Positions 1-8,092 of a DNA stretch of 64,000 bases are shown here, piece after piece; the stretch's first letter is position 1; the number at the start of each line of letters is the position of its first letter. The DNA lies in NCBI GenBank assembly GCA_017558505.1, contig JAFYUM010000010.1, positions 16,694-80,693 of the forward strand. The letters run 5' to 3'. Both the position numbers and the translations under genes were made by a program. Under the pieces are notes generated by a model. It was not told the DNA's origin. It was given only the letters and a program-made list of their open reading frames with translations, and ran no database searches. Origin of the DNA: Ruminococcus sp. (GTDB lineage Bacteria > Bacillota > Clostridia > Oscillospirales > Ruminococcaceae).

Positions 1-1
1 C

Positions 2-1024
2 AATGCATACGGCGTTTCAATTTATTTCCCATACAGAAAGACTTCAAGCGTTGACGCTGCCTGCAATACTTACAATAAAATCGGTATGGACTCAGAATAC
101 AGCCAGTGTATAAAGCAGTTTGCAAGCCTTGAAACAGCCGGACAGATTTCCGCTGGCGGAACATCCTCACCTGTACCCTCACTTCTTGATATGCTTGGCA
201 GTATGTCAGGCGGTGCTTCGGGCAGCTCATCAGGTGGAAATGCTGATATGATTGGTCAGCTTCTCGGCTCATTCCTCAGCGGTGCCTCCGACAGATCAAT
301 TGCAGGTCTTGACAGTTCCAACACAGCTTACATGAATGATACAGCACTTTCTTCTGATGAAACAGCTGAATATATTTCCGCAAACTACTTTGACCCCACA
401 AACCTTGTATGGGAGCAGAACAGCAATGGCGAATATATTATGGAGCTTCCCGAAAGCCAGTGGGAGCTTGTGCATACTCTTGACAAGAACCTGTTCTATG
501 ATGACGGCACAGGCTATGTTGATATGGGACTTGACAACGTATTCACCTTTGACGATGACGGAAATCTCATTGCAGATACCGATGATACATGGGTAGCAAT
601 CAACGGTCAGCCTGTGGCATATTACCACACGGATACAACTGAATTCGGCGATGACAGATATTCAATTTCAGGCTATGTTCCTGCATATCTCAATGATGTA
701 CGTGTAAATCTTATTGTTGTATTCGATTCCGAAAATCCCAACGGATATATCGCAGGTGCTTCAACTGATTACAAGAACAACGAAACCGATACTGTTGCAA
801 AGAATATGATTGAGCTTGAAGTCGGTGATACTCTTGACTTTGTATGCGATTACTATGACTATAACGGCACATACTCCGACAGTTATTTCCTTGGCGAGCA
901 GATGACAGTTTCTGATAATATGGAAATCAGCAATGTTAGCGTAGGCGACGGAAATCTCAAAATCAGCTATTGCTTTACTGATATTTACAATCAGGTTTAC
1001 TGGACAGAGTCTATAAACAAGTAA
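2..1024 (+). CDS. Clostripain-like (peptidase C11) secreted protease, 3' part only
   Basis: The reading frame is open from base 2, so the start and the catalytic part lie upstream of the window. The visible start encodes a G-V-S-I-Y-F-P-Y segment, typical of the region just after the catalytic core in clostripain-family cysteine peptidases. A Gly/Ser-rich low-complexity linker follows (window residues about 70-105), then a roughly 200-residue Asp/Tyr-rich beta-type C-terminal region common in ruminococcal members. The protein probably acts outside the cell, but the signal peptide is not visible. The first in-window ATG at 86 is internal, not the start. The family call rests on pattern memory of the junction motif and C-terminal style, because no Cys/His catalytic pair is in view. 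Confidence 0.7.
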   Translation, partial: NAYGVSIYFPYRKTSSVDAACNTYNKIGMDSEYSQCIKQFASLETAGQISAGGTSSPVPSLLDMLGSMSGGASGSSSGGNADMIGQLLGSFLSGASDRSIAGLDSSNTAYMNDTALSSDETAEYISANYFDPTNLVWEQNSNGEYIMELPESQWELVHTLDKNLFYDDGTGYVDMGLDNVFTFDDDGNLIADTDDTWVAINGQPVAYYHTDTTEFGDDRYSISGYVPAYLNDVRVNLIVVFDSENPNGYIAGASTDYKNNETDTVAKNMIELEVGDTLDFVCDYYDYNGTYSDSYFLGEQMTVSDNMEISNVSVGDGNLKISYCFTDIYNQVYWTESINK

Positions 1025-1031
1025 AAATAAT

Positions 1032-1071
1032 ACCGCATACGGCATATATCTGCCGTATGCGGTAATTTTTT
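1032..1071. terminator. Intrinsic terminator, bidirectional
   Basis: A 13-bp perfect stem (1032-1044 with 1051-1063) with a 6-nt loop is followed by a T-run on the plus strand. It sits between the convergent ends of the clostripain-like gene and glnA. Confidence 0.9.
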
Positions 1072-1086
1072 ATGCGTTTATCTTAA

Positions 1087-2511
1087 TTAAAGATTATAGT
1101 AACGGTCAAATTCAGCAGGATGAGGAATTGCAGCCAATGCACGGCACTCCTCACGCTTTGAACGGATGAACTTAGTGATAAGCTCCTCTGGGAATACTCC
1201 GCCAGCAAGGAGGTAATCGTGGTCAGCCTCAAGAGCATCAAGAGCCTGCTCAAGTGATGTGGGAAGATGTGTAAGCTTTGCCTTCTCCTCGTCGCTGAGG
1301 TGGAAAAGATTCATATCATATGGTCCCCAACCGTTCTCATGTGGGTCAATCTGATTCTTGATACCGTCAAGACCTGCCATAAGAATTGCAGCATAGCAGA
1401 AATATGGATTACAGGTAGCATCTGGATTTCTAAGCTCAAAACGTCTGCGGTCAGGTGTCTTTGCATATGCAGGAATACGGATAACAGCACTTCTGTTTGA
1501 TGTTGCATAGCCAACTGTTACAGGTGCTTCAAATCCGGGAACAAGACGCTTGAATGAGTTTGTGCTTGGGTTTGTGATAGCACAGAGAGAGTTGATATGC
1601 TTCAGAAGTCCGCCCATAAAGTAGTGAGCTTCCTTGCTGAGGTGAGCATAGCCGTTATCATCGGAGAATACAGGCTGTCCGTCCTTAAAGAGAAGCATAT
1701 GAACGTGCATACCGTTTCCAGCCTCGCCCATAACAGGCTTTGGCATAAATGTAGCGGATTTGCCGTACTTTCTTGCTGTGTTGTGAATGATATACTTGAT
1801 AGTCATTGTAGCGTCAGCCATTTTTGACATTACACCAAGCTTTGGCTCAATTTCAAACTGACCAGCCGCACCAACTTCGGGGTGGTGGTAGTTGATACCG
1901 ATACCAGCCTCCTCCATAAGCATACACATTTCACTTCTTGCCTCGTAGGAAACGTCATAAGGCTTTGCAATGTGATAATTCTTCTGCTTGGGAACAATAT
2001 TACCCATGCCCTCAACAGCGCTGTTCCAGTGAGCCTGTACTGCGTCAACTGAATAGCCTACTGACTGTGAGCCTACTTCCCAGCCTACATTATCAAAAAG
2101 GTAGAACTCAAATTCGGGAAGAATAAGCATTGTATCAGCAACACCGCATTCCTTCATATACTGTTCAGCGGCAGCAACGATATTTCTGGGGTACTGTGCA
2201 AGGGGACGATTTTCGGGATAATCGATAATCATTGCGTTACCCATCATAGAAAGAGTAGCAATATCACAGAATGGATCAATCTGTGCTGTATCGGGATCAG
2301 GAATAAATACCATATCGCTCTTTTCAACAACAGCATAGCCGTAGTTTGAAGCATCAAAGCCGATACCATTCTTCATAACATCCTCGCTGAAATCCTCTGC
2401 GGGAATTGTTACATGGCGGAACTGTCCGTTAATGTCAACCATTTTGAAATCGACCATTTTTATGTCTTTTTCACGGATAAGATCCATAATCTTCTGTACT
2501 TTTTCGTTCAT
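1087..2511 (-). CDS. glnA: Glutamine synthetase type I
   Basis: Makes glutamine from glutamate, ammonia and ATP in the cytoplasm. At 474 residues it is full length for GSI, which forms a dodecamer. Visible motifs are LPEFEFYLFD (metal/glutamate site), GQFEIEP, the ATP-site stretch around NGMHVHMLL, and KRLVPGFEAPV with RIPAYA...RRFELRNPD near the C-terminus. The loop that carries the adenylylated Tyr in enteric enzymes (NLYDLP) reads NLFHLS, so the modified Tyr is replaced by Phe. A clear AGGAG ribosome binding site precedes the ATG. It is monocistronic with its own promoter. No glnR or nitrogen regulator is adjacent. Confidence 0.97.
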   Translation of the reverse strand: MNEKVQKIMDLIREKDIKMVDFKMVDINGQFRHVTIPAEDFSEDVMKNGIGFDASNYGYAVVEKSDMVFIPDPDTAQIDPFCDIATLSMMGNAMIIDYPENRPLAQYPRNIVAAAEQYMKECGVADTMLILPEFEFYLFDNVGWEVGSQSVGYSVDAVQAHWNSAVEGMGNIVPKQKNYHIAKPYDVSYEARSEMCMLMEEAGIGINYHHPEVGAAGQFEIEPKLGVMSKMADATMTIKYIIHNTARKYGKSATFMPKPVMGEAGNGMHVHMLLFKDGQPVFSDDNGYAHLSKEAHYFMGGLLKHINSLCAITNPSTNSFKRLVPGFEAPVTVGYATSNRSAVIRIPAYAKTPDRRRFELRNPDATCNPYFCYAAILMAGLDGIKNQIDPHENGWGPYDMNLFHLSDEEKAKLTHLPTSLEQALDALEADHDYLLAGGVFPEELITKFIRSKREECRALAAIPHPAEFDRYYNL

Positions 2512-2563
2512 TGGAATACACTCCTTAAATAATGTTTTGATTTATCGGAATACGCTAATAAAT

Positions 2564-2592
2564 ATTATATCACACTTTACACAGAAATGCAA
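2564..2592 (-). promoter_or_regulatory. glnA promoter
   Basis: Minus-strand -35 TTGCAT (2587-2592), 17-nt spacer, -10 TATAAT (2564-2569), about 50 nt upstream of the glnA start. Confidence 0.8.
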
Positions 2593-2625
2593 TAACATTT
2601 CAAAAGAAAATGTCAATTTTTTCAG

Positions 2626-2661
2626 AAAAAATTTAAAAGGCAACCGAAGCTGCCTTTTAAA
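2626..2661 (-). terminator. Intrinsic terminator of the SulP gene with UUCG tetraloop
   Basis: On the minus strand an 11-bp A/T-GGCA stem closes over a C(UUCG)G-type loop and is followed by six T. It lies 12 nt downstream of the SulP stop. Confidence 0.9.
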
Positions 2662-2673
2662 AGTTCCTTTAGT

Positions 2674-4383
2674 TTATTTTGAATTTCCTCTGTTCTTTTT
2701 AACAACATTTTCAAGCTTTTCTGCACGGATAAGCGCTGTATCTATATGGTCGCAGAAGTTCTCTTTTCCTACTCTCTGCACAAATCCAGCTTTTTCCATA
2801 GCCTTCATAGGCTGTTCATTTACGTGAGAAAATACAACCTCAATATTGTGCTTTTTACAACGTTTTGTTATCTTGTCAAGCATTTCAACACCTGAAGCGT
2901 CAATTGCAGGTACGTTTCTCATTCTTAAAATAAGAACATCAATTCCCTTTGTGCTGTCAAGAATGTAATTGAACTTGTCCGATGCCGCAAAGAACATAGG
3001 TCCGTTGATTTCGTATACCCTTGTGTTATCGGGAACCTTTTTAAGAGAAATATGATCGGGGTCAGTATCCTCATCATCTACATAAATCCAGTCGTGTCCC
3101 TCTGTAACATCAGCCATACGCTTCATAAAAAGAAGTGCCGCAAGTACAATTCCAACACCAATTGCCACAACAAGATCAAATACAACAGTGAGCACAAGCG
3201 TTATAACAAGTACCGCCGTATCGCTCTTTGGAGAGATTTTTATGCAGTTCACAATTTCTCTCCAGCCGCACATATTATAGGCTACAATGAAAAGTATAGC
3301 TGCAATTGTAGGCATAGGAATCAGAGCCGCATAAGGCATAAGGATTACGAGAATAACAAGAAGTACAACAGCATGAACCATACCTGCGATAGGCGTACGT
3401 CCACCGTTCTTGATATTTGCCGCAGTACGTGCAATAGCGCCTGTTGCAGGGATTCCGCCAAAAAGTGCGGATGCAATATTTGCCGCACCCTGTGCTGTAA
3501 GCTCCATATTTGAACGGTGCTTTGAACCGATCATACCGTCAGCTACAACGCAGGAGAGAAGTGACTCAACAGCGGCAAGGATAGCAATTGTGAAAGCGTT
3601 GGGAATAAGTGTCTGTACCCTTTCAAATGTAACTACGGGAAGTGTAAATGCCGGAGGTGCAGAGGAAATTGTATACAAATCACCGATTGTATTTACATTA
3701 ATTCCGCTTATTTTAACAATAGCCGCACCAACGATTACAGCTATAAGTGAAGGTGGTATTTTACTTAATTTTTTAGGCCAGAATATAAGAATTGCAAGGG
3801 AAATAATTCCCACAAGGAATGCCATTGGATTGAAGGTTGAAGTTGATTTTACAAGCTCCGCAATTTTCTCTGTCGTTTCAATAGGAGAACCTTCAAATTT
3901 CATGCCACAGAAGTCCTTGACTTGTCCAACAACAATTGTTACAGCAATACCAAAAGTAAAACCAAGTGTAATTGTGCTTGGGATATATTTCAAAAGACTT
4001 CCGAAACGGCAGATTCCCATAATTACAAGGAATATACCTGCGAGAACAGTAGAAATAACAAGTCCGTCCATACCCTCGGTAGCCACTATTCCTGCTACTA
4101 TTGTAGCAAAAGCAGCTGTAGGTCCTGCTATCTGGACACGGCTTCCGCCAAGGAATGATACAATAAAACCTGCTACAATTGCGGTATAAAGTCCCTGTTC
4201 AGGCTTTACCCCTGATGCAAGAGCAAGTGCAATTGATAAGGGCAACGCAATAATTGCCACGATTATGCCCGATACGATGTCTTTAACAAGCTGTTCTTTC
4301 TTGTAGCCTTTCATTACCGAAAACAATTTCGGTTTCAGCTTTTCCTCCGTTTTTTTAACGGCTGCATTTTGTGATGATTCCAT
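2674..4383 (-). CDS. SulP family inorganic anion transporter with STAS domain
   Basis: A 569-residue membrane transporter of the SLC26/SulP family. Residues about 35-430 are hydrophobic with many predicted membrane spans, and include the family stretch PLSIALALASGV and the GGSRVQIAGPTAAF segment. Residues about 455-555 form a cytoplasmic STAS domain (RMRNVPAIDASGVEML). Family substrates are sulfate, bicarbonate, chloride or dicarboxylates; the sequence alone does not decide. It is a single gene with its own promoter and an AGGAGG ribosome binding site. No sulfate assimilation genes lie nearby, so a bicarbonate or other anion role is equally possible. Confidence 0.93.
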   Translation of the reverse strand: MESSQNAAVKKTEEKLKPKLFSVMKGYKKEQLVKDIVSGIIVAIIALPLSIALALASGVKPEQGLYTAIVAGFIVSFLGGSRVQIAGPTAAFATIVAGIVATEGMDGLVISTVLAGIFLVIMGICRFGSLLKYIPSTITLGFTFGIAVTIVVGQVKDFCGMKFEGSPIETTEKIAELVKSTSTFNPMAFLVGIISLAILIFWPKKLSKIPPSLIAVIVGAAIVKISGINVNTIGDLYTISSAPPAFTLPVVTFERVQTLIPNAFTIAILAAVESLLSCVVADGMIGSKHRSNMELTAQGAANIASALFGGIPATGAIARTAANIKNGGRTPIAGMVHAVVLLVILVILMPYAALIPMPTIAAILFIVAYNMCGWREIVNCIKISPKSDTAVLVITLVLTVVFDLVVAIGVGIVLAALLFMKRMADVTEGHDWIYVDDEDTDPDHISLKKVPDNTRVYEINGPMFFAASDKFNYILDSTKGIDVLILRMRNVPAIDASGVEMLDKITKRCKKHNIEVVFSHVNEQPMKAMEKAGFVQRVGKENFCDHIDTALIRAEKLENVVKKNRGNSK

Positions 4384-4424
4384 ATTAAACCTCCTGAAAT
4401 CGCAATATTTCGCAATGCCTAATA

Positions 4425-4453
4425 ATTATAACTCTTTAATACGGAAAAGTCAA
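4425..4453 (-). promoter_or_regulatory. SulP gene promoter
   Basis: Minus-strand TTGACT (4448-4453), 17-nt spacer, TATAAT (4425-4430). Confidence 0.75.
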
Positions 4454-4579
4454 TAAGCTTTATTGTGCAAACTTAACAAACTTTTACATTTAAATTTAGG
4501 CAAAAAGCACATAGTTCCGTCGAATTATGGCACAAAATAAGCCATTTATTGCTATAAAATAAAAATTTGCAAAAAACCC

Positions 4580-4608
4580 TTGCAATTCACAAGTAAGTGT
4601 GATATAAT
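4580..4608 (+). promoter_or_regulatory. fba promoter
   Basis: TTGCAA (4580-4585), 17-nt spacer, TATAAT (4603-4608), giving a leader of about 45 nt before fba. Confidence 0.8.
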
Positions 4609-4658
4609 ATTAACAATGGGGCAAAATGTCCCAACTGAAAATTCAGGAGGAATATATA

Positions 4659-5522
4659 ATGTTAGTTTCAGCTACAGAAATGCTCAAAAAGGCAAGAGAA
4701 GGCAAGTACGCAGTAGGTCAGTTCAATATCAACAACCTTGAGTGGACTAAGGCTATTCTCCTCACAGCACAGGAGTGCAATTCACCCGTTATTCTCGGCG
4801 TTTCCGAGGGTGCAGGAAAGTATATGACAGGTGTAGAAACTGTTGCAGCTATGGTTGCAGCTATGGATAAGTCTCTCGGAATTACTGTTCCCGTTGCTCT
4901 CCACCTTGACCACGGCTCATATGAGGGCTGCTACAAGTGCATCAAGGCTGGCTTTACATCTATCATGTTCGACGGCTCACACTTCCCCATTGAGGAAAAC
5001 GTTGCAAAGACAACAGAACTCGTAAATGCTGCTCATCACCTTGGACTTTCTATCGAGGCTGAAGTTGGTGCTATCGGTGGCGAAGAAGACGGCGTTGTTG
5101 GTAAGGGCGAGTGTGCTGATCCCGCAGAGTGCAAGATGATCGCTGATCTCGGCGTTGATTTCCTTGCTGCTGGTATCGGTAACATCCACGGTGTATACCC
5201 TGATAACTGGGAAGGTCTCAGCTTTGAGACTCTTGAGGCTATCAACAAGACTGTTGGCGAAATGCCTCTCGTTCTCCACGGTGGTACAGGTATCCCCGAC
5301 GAGATGATCACAAAGGCTATTTCTCTCGGTGTTGCAAAGATCAACGTAAATACAGAGTGCCAGCTCGTATTCGCTGAGGCTACAAGAGGATATATCGAGG
5401 CTGGTAAGGATCAGTCCGGTAAGGGCTTCGACCCCAGAAAGCTTCTCGCTCCCGGCGTTGAGGCTATTATGGCTAAGGTTAAGGAGAAGATGGAACTCTT
5501 CGGAAGCGTTAACAAGGCTTAA
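4659..5522 (+). CDS. fba: Class II fructose-1,6-bisphosphate aldolase
   Basis: Zinc-dependent aldolase of glycolysis/gluconeogenesis, interconverting fructose-1,6-bisphosphate with DHAP and glyceraldehyde-3-phosphate. The 287-residue product shows the metal-binding LHLDHG motif near residue 82, the phosphate-binding HGGTGIP loop, and KINVNTE near the C-terminus. The start at 4659 is chosen over the in-frame ATG at 4626 because an AGGAGG sits 8 nt upstream of it. The codon bias is strong (many GTT, CTC, GGT), as expected for a highly expressed gene. It is monocistronic, with a promoter and a terminator. Confidence 0.96.
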   Translation: MLVSATEMLKKAREGKYAVGQFNINNLEWTKAILLTAQECNSPVILGVSEGAGKYMTGVETVAAMVAAMDKSLGITVPVALHLDHGSYEGCYKCIKAGFTSIMFDGSHFPIEENVAKTTELVNAAHHLGLSIEAEVGAIGGEEDGVVGKGECADPAECKMIADLGVDFLAAGIGNIHGVYPDNWEGLSFETLEAINKTVGEMPLVLHGGTGIPDEMITKAISLGVAKINVNTECQLVFAEATRGYIEAGKDQSGKGFDPRKLLAPGVEAIMAKVKEKMELFGSVNKA

Positions 5523-5535
5523 TTACGTCTAATCA

Positions 5536-5567
5536 AAATCCCGATACATCACAGTATCGGGATTTTT
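5536..5567 (+). terminator. fba intrinsic terminator
   Basis: A 12-bp stem (5536-5547 with 5554-5565), a 6-nt loop and a T-tail. Confidence 0.9.
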
Positions 5568-5601
5568 GCATAACGCATACAATATAAAGAGGTGATTTTC
5601 T

Positions 5602-5805
5602 ATGACAATGTGTGCAACTGTTTTATCCGTAGAAAAGGACAGAATGCTCGTCCTTGACAATGCAACACAGCAGGAAGTTATTGTAAAAACACGATGTCCC
5701 TTTTTCAATGAGGGCGACAAAGTGAGAATTATCTACAACGGAATTATGACATTGAGCCTGCCGCCGCAGATTAGTGCAGGAAGAATTATCAGATGCTCTG
5801 ATTGA
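5602..5805 (+). CDS. Small OB-fold-like hypothetical protein
   Basis: A 67-residue soluble protein preceded by a good GAGGTG ribosome binding site. It alternates short beta-like stretches (TVLSVEKDRMLVLD, EVIVKT, DKVRIIYNG) and ends in LPPQISAGRI. That arrangement resembles the small OB-fold DUF3221/YobA type, in which a Gxx-V-V core is followed by a P-x-Q-I-x-A segment. The assignment is from fold impression only. It contains two Cys and no signal peptide. It sits alone between fba and tRNA-Ala with its own hairpin downstream. Function unknown. Confidence 0.65.
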   Translation: MTMCATVLSVEKDRMLVLDNATQQEVIVKTRCPFFNEGDKVRIIYNGIMTLSLPPQISAGRIIRCSD

Positions 5806-5813
5806 CATCAACT

Positions 5814-5850
5814 ATACCGCACATACTGTCTTTGGCAGATTGTGCGGTAT
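5814..5850 (+). terminator. Hairpin terminator after the small OB-like gene
   Basis: A 10-bp outer stem (5814-5823 with 5841-5850) plus an inner CTGTC/GGCAG stem. The T-tail is weak, so termination strength is uncertain. Confidence 0.65.
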
Positions 5851-5876
5851 TTCAAGAGCACCTTTATAAATTTTAC

Positions 5877-5905
5877 TTGACAAACGGATGTTGCTGTGGT
5901 ATAAT
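5877..5905 (+). promoter_or_regulatory. Consensus promoter of tRNA-Ala
   Basis: Perfect TTGACA (5877-5882), 17-nt spacer and perfect TATAAT (5900-5905), ending 15 nt before the tRNA. Confidence 0.92.
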
Positions 5906-5920
5906 CAATATGTAATTTAT

Positions 5921-5996
5921 GGGGCATTAGCGCAGTTGGGAGCGCATCACACTGGCAGTGTGGGGGTCAGGGGTTCGAATCCCCTATGCTCCACCA
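5921..5996 (+). tRNA. tRNA-Ala (anticodon GGC)
   Basis: A complete 76-nt cloverleaf with encoded CCA. The acceptor GGGGCAT pairs with ATGCTCC and contains the G3:U70 wobble that identifies alanine tRNAs. The D-stem is GCGC/GCGC, the anticodon loop is CTGGCAG with anticodon GGC, and the T-arm is AGGGG/CCCCT with loop TTCGAAT. It has its own consensus promoter and terminator. A diverged second copy lies at 8377-8449. Confidence 0.98.
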
Positions 5997-6001
5997 TAAC
6001 G

Positions 6002-6040
6002 AAAGCCTATGTTTAGACAAAAACACAGGCTTTATTTTTT
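6002..6040 (+). terminator. tRNA-Ala terminator
   Basis: AAAGCCT (6002-6008) pairs with AGGCTTT (6027-6033), with additional inner pairing, followed by A-TTTTTT. Confidence 0.9.
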
Positions 6041-6110
6041 GCTGTTATGCTTCACGACAACTGAAATTTGAATATTTCCGTTAGATAATCAGAAACCGAT
6101 TATCGTGTCC
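6041..6110. repeat. 70-bp imperfect direct repeat, copy A
   Basis: Aligns without gaps to 7209-7278 with about 60 of 70 identical bases (hand count). It lies between the tRNA-Ala terminator and the first SUKH gene. With copy B it brackets the two-gene SUKH unit. Confidence 0.85.
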
Positions 6111-6140
6111 GTTAATGCTGAATATGCAAAATTGATTCAA

Positions 6141-6578
6141 TCACGCTCTATATTGTAATTGTTCAATAATACTTAGAAGAATGTCATCAAAACTATCAAC
6201 TTCATATATTTCTTCATGGTCATTAGTAAATATTATGCCATCACTCTTTGAAAAGCAAATGATTTCTCCATCGCCAATCATAGATCCTATAATGACAGTA
6301 TCGCCGTGTACGAAATTGGGACTTTTGATTATTTTCTTTATATCATAAAACTCTGCAATAGCACCACATATTGTTGCTTCATTGGAAAACATCAACCACT
6401 CTTTGTATGATGAAGGTAACGAAATGTTATTTGTACGCTCAATTTCAGCTATCTCAGTTTCGCTTAGCGGAGGAGAATAATAAAAAGAGTATTCATCATT
6501 TAACTGCTGAGTCAATTGAATAAGTTTTTTAAGATTTTCTGTTAAACTGTTATTTGGTATTTCAGGGATATACGACAT
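6141..6578 (-). CDS. SMI1/KNR4 (SUKH) family protein
   Basis: A 145-residue cytoplasmic protein of the SMI1/KNR4 (SUKH) superfamily. It has an N-terminal helix, then the signature block LPSSYKEWLMFSN (residues about 55-67), a short beta-rich centre ending in IGSMIGDGEIICF, and a final D-S-F-D-D helix. Bacterial SUKH proteins are commonly immunity proteins against polymorphic nuclease or deaminase toxins, but solitary ones exist. No toxin gene is visible here. It is downstream of a second SUKH gene, with a 55-nt gap and its own AGAGGAG ribosome binding site. The gene is A/T-richer than the flanking housekeeping genes, consistent with acquisition. Confidence 0.85.
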   Translation of the reverse strand: MSYIPEIPNNSLTENLKKLIQLTQQLNDEYSFYYSPPLSETEIAEIERTNNISLPSSYKEWLMFSNEATICGAIAEFYDIKKIIKSPNFVHGDTVIIGSMIGDGEIICFSKSDGIIFTNDHEEIYEVDSFDDILLSIIEQLQYRA

Positions 6579-6633
6579 ATTTTAACTCCTCTGTCTTTCG
6601 GTTTTATTATTACAATTTTTACAACAAATATTA

Positions 6634-7092
6634 TTAATCATACTTCTCATCAAACTCATCTGACCAATCTTCTCCATATATTTCTTCAGCTTTTTCTTCT
6701 AAGTCAGCAGAAATATATGCAAGCACACTGTCAAACGAATCGTACTCCTCAACTTCACCATCAAAAATCGTGTAAAATTCACCTGTTTTTCCGGAAAAAT
6801 ATAGATATTCGCCATCTCCGACAAAGCTGCCTATTAAAACATTGTCCTCGTCCTCAACCTCAGGCCAGAAAATGCACCAACATCTGTCAGCCATATCACA
6901 GCTTTTTGTAAATAGCAGCCATTCTTTAAACATTGAGGGAATTTCTATATTATTTTCAATTACCCAATTATTTATTTCTTCTTCGGTGGCAGGATTTTCA
7001 AATTTGTATTCGTAATCCTCTGAAATGAAATCACATAAATTTCTCAGATAATCATAAGATTCCATTATTAATTCCTTATCACTTTTTCCCAT
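6634..7092 (-). CDS. SMI1/KNR4 (SUKH) family protein, second copy
   Basis: A 152-residue acidic paralogue of the neighbouring SUKH protein. It shares the core: IPSMFKEWLLFTKS near residue 50, an aromatic W-x-I-F-W insert, VLIGSFVGDGEYLYFSG, and the terminal Y-D-S-F-D helix. It carries a C-terminal acidic tail (DWSDEFDEKYD). It is the first gene of the two-gene unit, with an AAGGAG ribosome binding site and a consensus promoter. Immunity function is inferred from the family only. The pair is flanked by a 70-bp direct repeat. Confidence 0.85.
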   Translation of the reverse strand: MGKSDKELIMESYDYLRNLCDFISEDYEYKFENPATEEEINNWVIENNIEIPSMFKEWLLFTKSCDMADRCWCIFWPEVEDEDNVLIGSFVGDGEYLYFSGKTGEFYTIFDGEVEEYDSFDSVLAYISADLEEKAEEIYGEDWSDEFDEKYD

Positions 7093-7149
7093 AATTCCTA
7101 CTCCTTAAATAAGTTTTATTTTCACTGTATTTTGTCAATACGTTTCCGT

Positions 7150-7205
7150 TTAGTATATCGCTATACTAATAAGTTAATTATACATCATTATGTATATATT
7201 GTCAA
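7150..7205 (-). promoter_or_regulatory. Consensus promoter plus operator-like palindrome for the SUKH genes
   Basis: Minus-strand TTGACA (7200-7205), 17-nt spacer, TATAAT (7177-7182). Just downstream, covering the expected transcription start, is a perfect 8-bp inverted repeat (7150-7157 and 7162-7169, 4-nt centre). A repressor bound there would block initiation. No candidate regulator gene is adjacent. Confidence 0.75.
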
Positions 7206-7208
7206 TAT

Positions 7209-7278
7209 GCTGTTATGATTAATGACAGCTGAAAATTGAATATTTCCGTCAGAGAATCAGGAACCGCTTATCGTCTCC
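7209..7278. repeat. 70-bp imperfect direct repeat, copy B
   Basis: Same-orientation partner of 6041-6110. It lies just upstream of the SUKH promoter -35 box. Confidence 0.85.
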
Positions 7279-7330
7279 TTTTAAAAAAAGCCCACTAAGG
7301 AAAAAATTTCAGATATAATATAATTGACAG

Positions 7331-7359
7331 GTGACAAATGATTTGGAATGTGGTATAAT
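7331..7359 (+). promoter_or_regulatory. Promoter of the metallophosphoesterase gene
   Basis: GTGACA (7331-7336), 17-nt spacer, TATAAT (7354-7359), 37 nt before the start codon. Confidence 0.7.
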
Positions 7360-7395
7360 AGATGTATAACAAAATAATCAGCGAGGTGAAAAATT

Positions 7396-8079
7396 ATGGT
7401 ATACATCACAGGCGATATTCATGGTGAACTTGAACCGATATATACGCTTTTTGAAAGATTCCAACCCAAACCCCAGGATATAATCGTTATTCTGGGAGAT
7501 GTTGCTCTGAACTACACAGGACGGCTTAGGGACAGAATGATGAAAGAAGATATGTCTGCAATGAAATCTACTTTCTTCTGTATTCACGGCAATCATGAGA
7601 ACAGACCGCAGAATATTGCGTCCTACAAAGAAAAGGAATGGCATGGCGGAAGGGTGATGTATGAGGAGGATTTCCCAAATATCCTCTTTCCTATAGACGG
7701 AGAGATTTTCGATATTAACGGCAAGCAATGCCTTGTAATCGGCGGTGCATACAGCGTTGATAAGTTCTACAGACTCCGCAGGGGTTACCATTGGTGGCCC
7801 GATGAACAGCCGACACCAACTATCAAGGCTTATGTTGAGAAACAAATCGAGAACAGAAAAGTCGATGTTGTCTTTTCTCACACCTGCCCATTCAAGTATA
7901 TTCCGACTGAGTGCTTTTTGCCCGGAATTGATCAATCTACCGTTGACAACAGCACGGAACATTGGCTGGATACCATTGAGGACTCATTGGATTATGAAGC
8001 TTGGTATATGGGGCATTGGCATATTGACAAACAAATTGACAAGATGCACTTTCTGTTCCATGGAGTAGAGGTGCTATAG
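7396..8079 (+). CDS. Calcineurin-like metallophosphoesterase
   Basis: A 227-residue soluble phosphoesterase with the whole dinuclear metal motif set in order: GDIHGE (residue 6), GDVALN (about 35), GNHENR (about 62), FSHTCP (about 159) and GHWH (about 199). The substrate is unknown; family members cleave phosphoprotein, nucleotide or cyclic nucleotide phosphates. A GAGGTG ribosome binding site fixes the start. It lies between two tRNA-Ala-like genes in the accessory segment and is not related in context to the second phosphoesterase at 21356-22048. It could be cargo of the SUKH-containing island or an independent gene. Confidence 0.9.
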   Translation: MVYITGDIHGELEPIYTLFERFQPKPQDIIVILGDVALNYTGRLRDRMMKEDMSAMKSTFFCIHGNHENRPQNIASYKEKEWHGGRVMYEEDFPNILFPIDGEIFDINGKQCLVIGGAYSVDKFYRLRRGYHWWPDEQPTPTIKAYVEKQIENRKVDVVFSHTCPFKYIPTECFLPGIDQSTVDNSTEHWLDTIEDSLDYEAWYMGHWHIDKQIDKMHFLFHGVEVL

Positions 8080-8092
8080 AGCATAAAGCGGG

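Noticed and set aside
3410..4189. Long open frame (259 codons) on the plus strand inside the SulP gene
   Set aside because: It is the antisense shadow of a low-stop, hydrophobic gene. No ribosome binding site; composition matches reverse complements of membrane codons.
7209..7278. Direct repeat as insertion-sequence terminal repeat
   Set aside because: Direct instead of inverted, 70 bp long and diverged at about 14 percent, with no transposase between the copies.
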